Shown: positions 63,581-64,000 of the stretch, one piece after another | Numbering within the stretch: the stretch's first letter is position 1 | How the letters are laid out: every line of letters begins with the position of its first letter | NCBI RefSeq assembly: GCF_007954275.1 | Contig: NZ_VOLT01000001.1 | Location: 610,445-674,444 of the forward strand | Reading direction: 5' to 3' | From: Colwellia demingiae | GTDB lineage: Bacteria > Pseudomonadota > Gammaproteobacteria > Enterobacterales > Alteromonadaceae | DNA: 64,000 nucleotides | The notes under the pieces: model-generated | What the model saw: the letters and a program-made list of their open reading frames with translations, nothing else | Databases searched by the model: none | Told to the model about the DNA's origin: nothing | Translations under genes and position numbers: made by a program

Positions 63581-63613
63581 AAAGCAAAAAGCCCGTCACT
63601 TTCGTAACGGGCT
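63581..63613 (-). terminator. rRNA operon terminator
   Basis: On the minus strand, GAAGCCCGTTACGAAAGTGA followed by CGGGCTTTTTGC forms a hairpin with a GAAA-containing loop and a T-run. It lies just past the 5S gene. Confidence 0.85.
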
Positions 63614-63626
63614 TCTCTGAATAGAA

Positions 63627-63742
63627 GTTTAGCAATGTCCTACTCTCACATGGGAACTCCCACACTACCATCGGCGCAACTGCGTTTCACTTCTGAGTTC
63701 GGAAAGGGATCAGGTGGGACCACAGCGCTATTGTCGCTAAAC
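63627..63742 (-). rRNA. rrf: 5S ribosomal RNA
   Basis: On the minus strand the sequence has GGTCCCACCTGATCCC, CCGAACTCAGAAGTGAAACG and GGGAGTTCCCATGTGAGAGT, the conserved 5S core, in about 116 bases. The ends GTTTAGCGAC and ATTGCTAAAC pair as helix I. It lies about 156 bases downstream of the 23S 3' end. Confidence 0.95.
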
Positions 63743-63898
63743 AAAAAAAGTACAATCTTAGAAAGCTTTGCTCAATGAGCTATAAATATCGTTTGGTTTT
63801 CTTAGTTTCAAGTAACACGTAAGTACGTGATGTTTTCTGTCAGTCTTTATACAAATCACTCAGCGTTCACTTCTCAGCAAAACTACTTGGGTGTTGTA

Positions 63899-64000
63899 TG
63901 GTTAAGCCTCACGGGTAATTAGTATCAGTTAGCTCAATGCCTCGCAGCACTTACACACCTGACCTATCAACGTTGTAGTCTCCAACGACCCTTTAGGGGA
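63899..64000 (-). rRNA. rrl: 23S ribosomal RNA, 3' end
   Basis: Read on the minus strand, the final bases include TTGAGCTAACTGATACTAAT and CCGTGAGGCTTAAC, the standard gammaproteobacterial 23S 3' end. The gene continues past base 64000; only about 100 bases are visible. No tRNA lies between 23S and 5S. Confidence 0.93.

Noticed and set aside
63743..63898. tRNA gene in the 23S-5S spacer
   Set aside because: No cloverleaf or TTCGA arm is visible in the 156 bases.
1..64000. CRISPR array, prophage or defence island
   Set aside because: No regularly spaced identical repeats, phage structural genes or restriction/toxin genes were recognised anywhere in the window.

Overview
The window is chromosomal DNA of an AT-rich marine gammaproteobacterium of the order Alteromonadales, most like Colwellia. 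The evidence is the gene order ybeL-leuS-lptE-holA-nadD-rsfS-rlmH-mrdA-mrdB-rlpA-dacA-ybeD-lipB-lipA, several TonB-dependent receptors, an LtrA-family protein, an HD-GYP/DUF3391 protein and many short terminal-inverted-repeat elements in the intergenic gaps. The genus is an inference from protein resemblance and composition. No search was run.

Layout. 1-1016: 5' part of a Lon-family protease gene on the minus strand. 1165-15744: conserved housekeeping block with leucyl-tRNA synthetase, LPS assembly lipoprotein, DNA polymerase delta subunit, NAD synthesis, ribosome silencing and 23S methylation, the rod-shape peptidoglycan machinery (PBP2, RodA, RlpA, DacA) and lipoate synthesis. 16618-21158: a TonB receptor and an orphan Ser/Thr kinase. 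21347-25207: a divergent pair, a sigma-54 activator of the TyrR type and methionine gamma-lyase, enclosed by two inverted copies of a 268-bp element. 25321-32732: scattered single genes (HIT protein, YlqF GTPase, DUF3422, RNase HI, MFS transporter, YajD, thioesterase). 33003-40461: starch/maltodextrin locus (TonB receptor and three-repeat pullulanase lipoprotein) with a pair of exact inverted operator-like sites. 40980-46975: accessory region with an outer-membrane channel, a SnoaL-like protein, LysR regulator, DUF5519 protein, Xi-class GST and LtrA. 47214-51834: assorted genes including an unrecognised secreted protein, a LiaF-like protein, MiaE and a sulfotransferase. 52179-55018: a CoA-transferase/GNAT fusion followed by a histone-deacetylase-family enzyme. 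55119-60525: an RND exporter module (outer-membrane protein, LolA-like protein, MMPL pump) and its TetR repressor, with three matching operator palindromes. 60880-63489: HD-GYP protein and an unrecognised conserved-looking protein. 63581-64000: the end of an rRNA operon (23S, 5S, terminator) on the minus strand.

How genes work together. The strongest regulatory readings are: (1) the TyrR-like activator keeps the sigma-54 contact motif and faces a near-consensus -24/-12 promoter with two 20-bp direct repeats upstream of methionine gamma-lyase; (2) the TetR regulator and RND pump share TGACGAATCGTCA palindromes; (3) the starch receptor-pullulanase pair has two exact inverted copies of an 18-bp site with an ATACGTAT core. 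The CoA-transferase/GNAT plus deacetylase pair could form an acylation/deacylation module, but this rests on adjacency. I found no CRISPR array, prophage, tRNA gene or transposase. I see no clearly new multi-gene system. The best candidates for something undescribed are the repeat and hairpin elements, the deacetylase pair and the orphan secreted protein.
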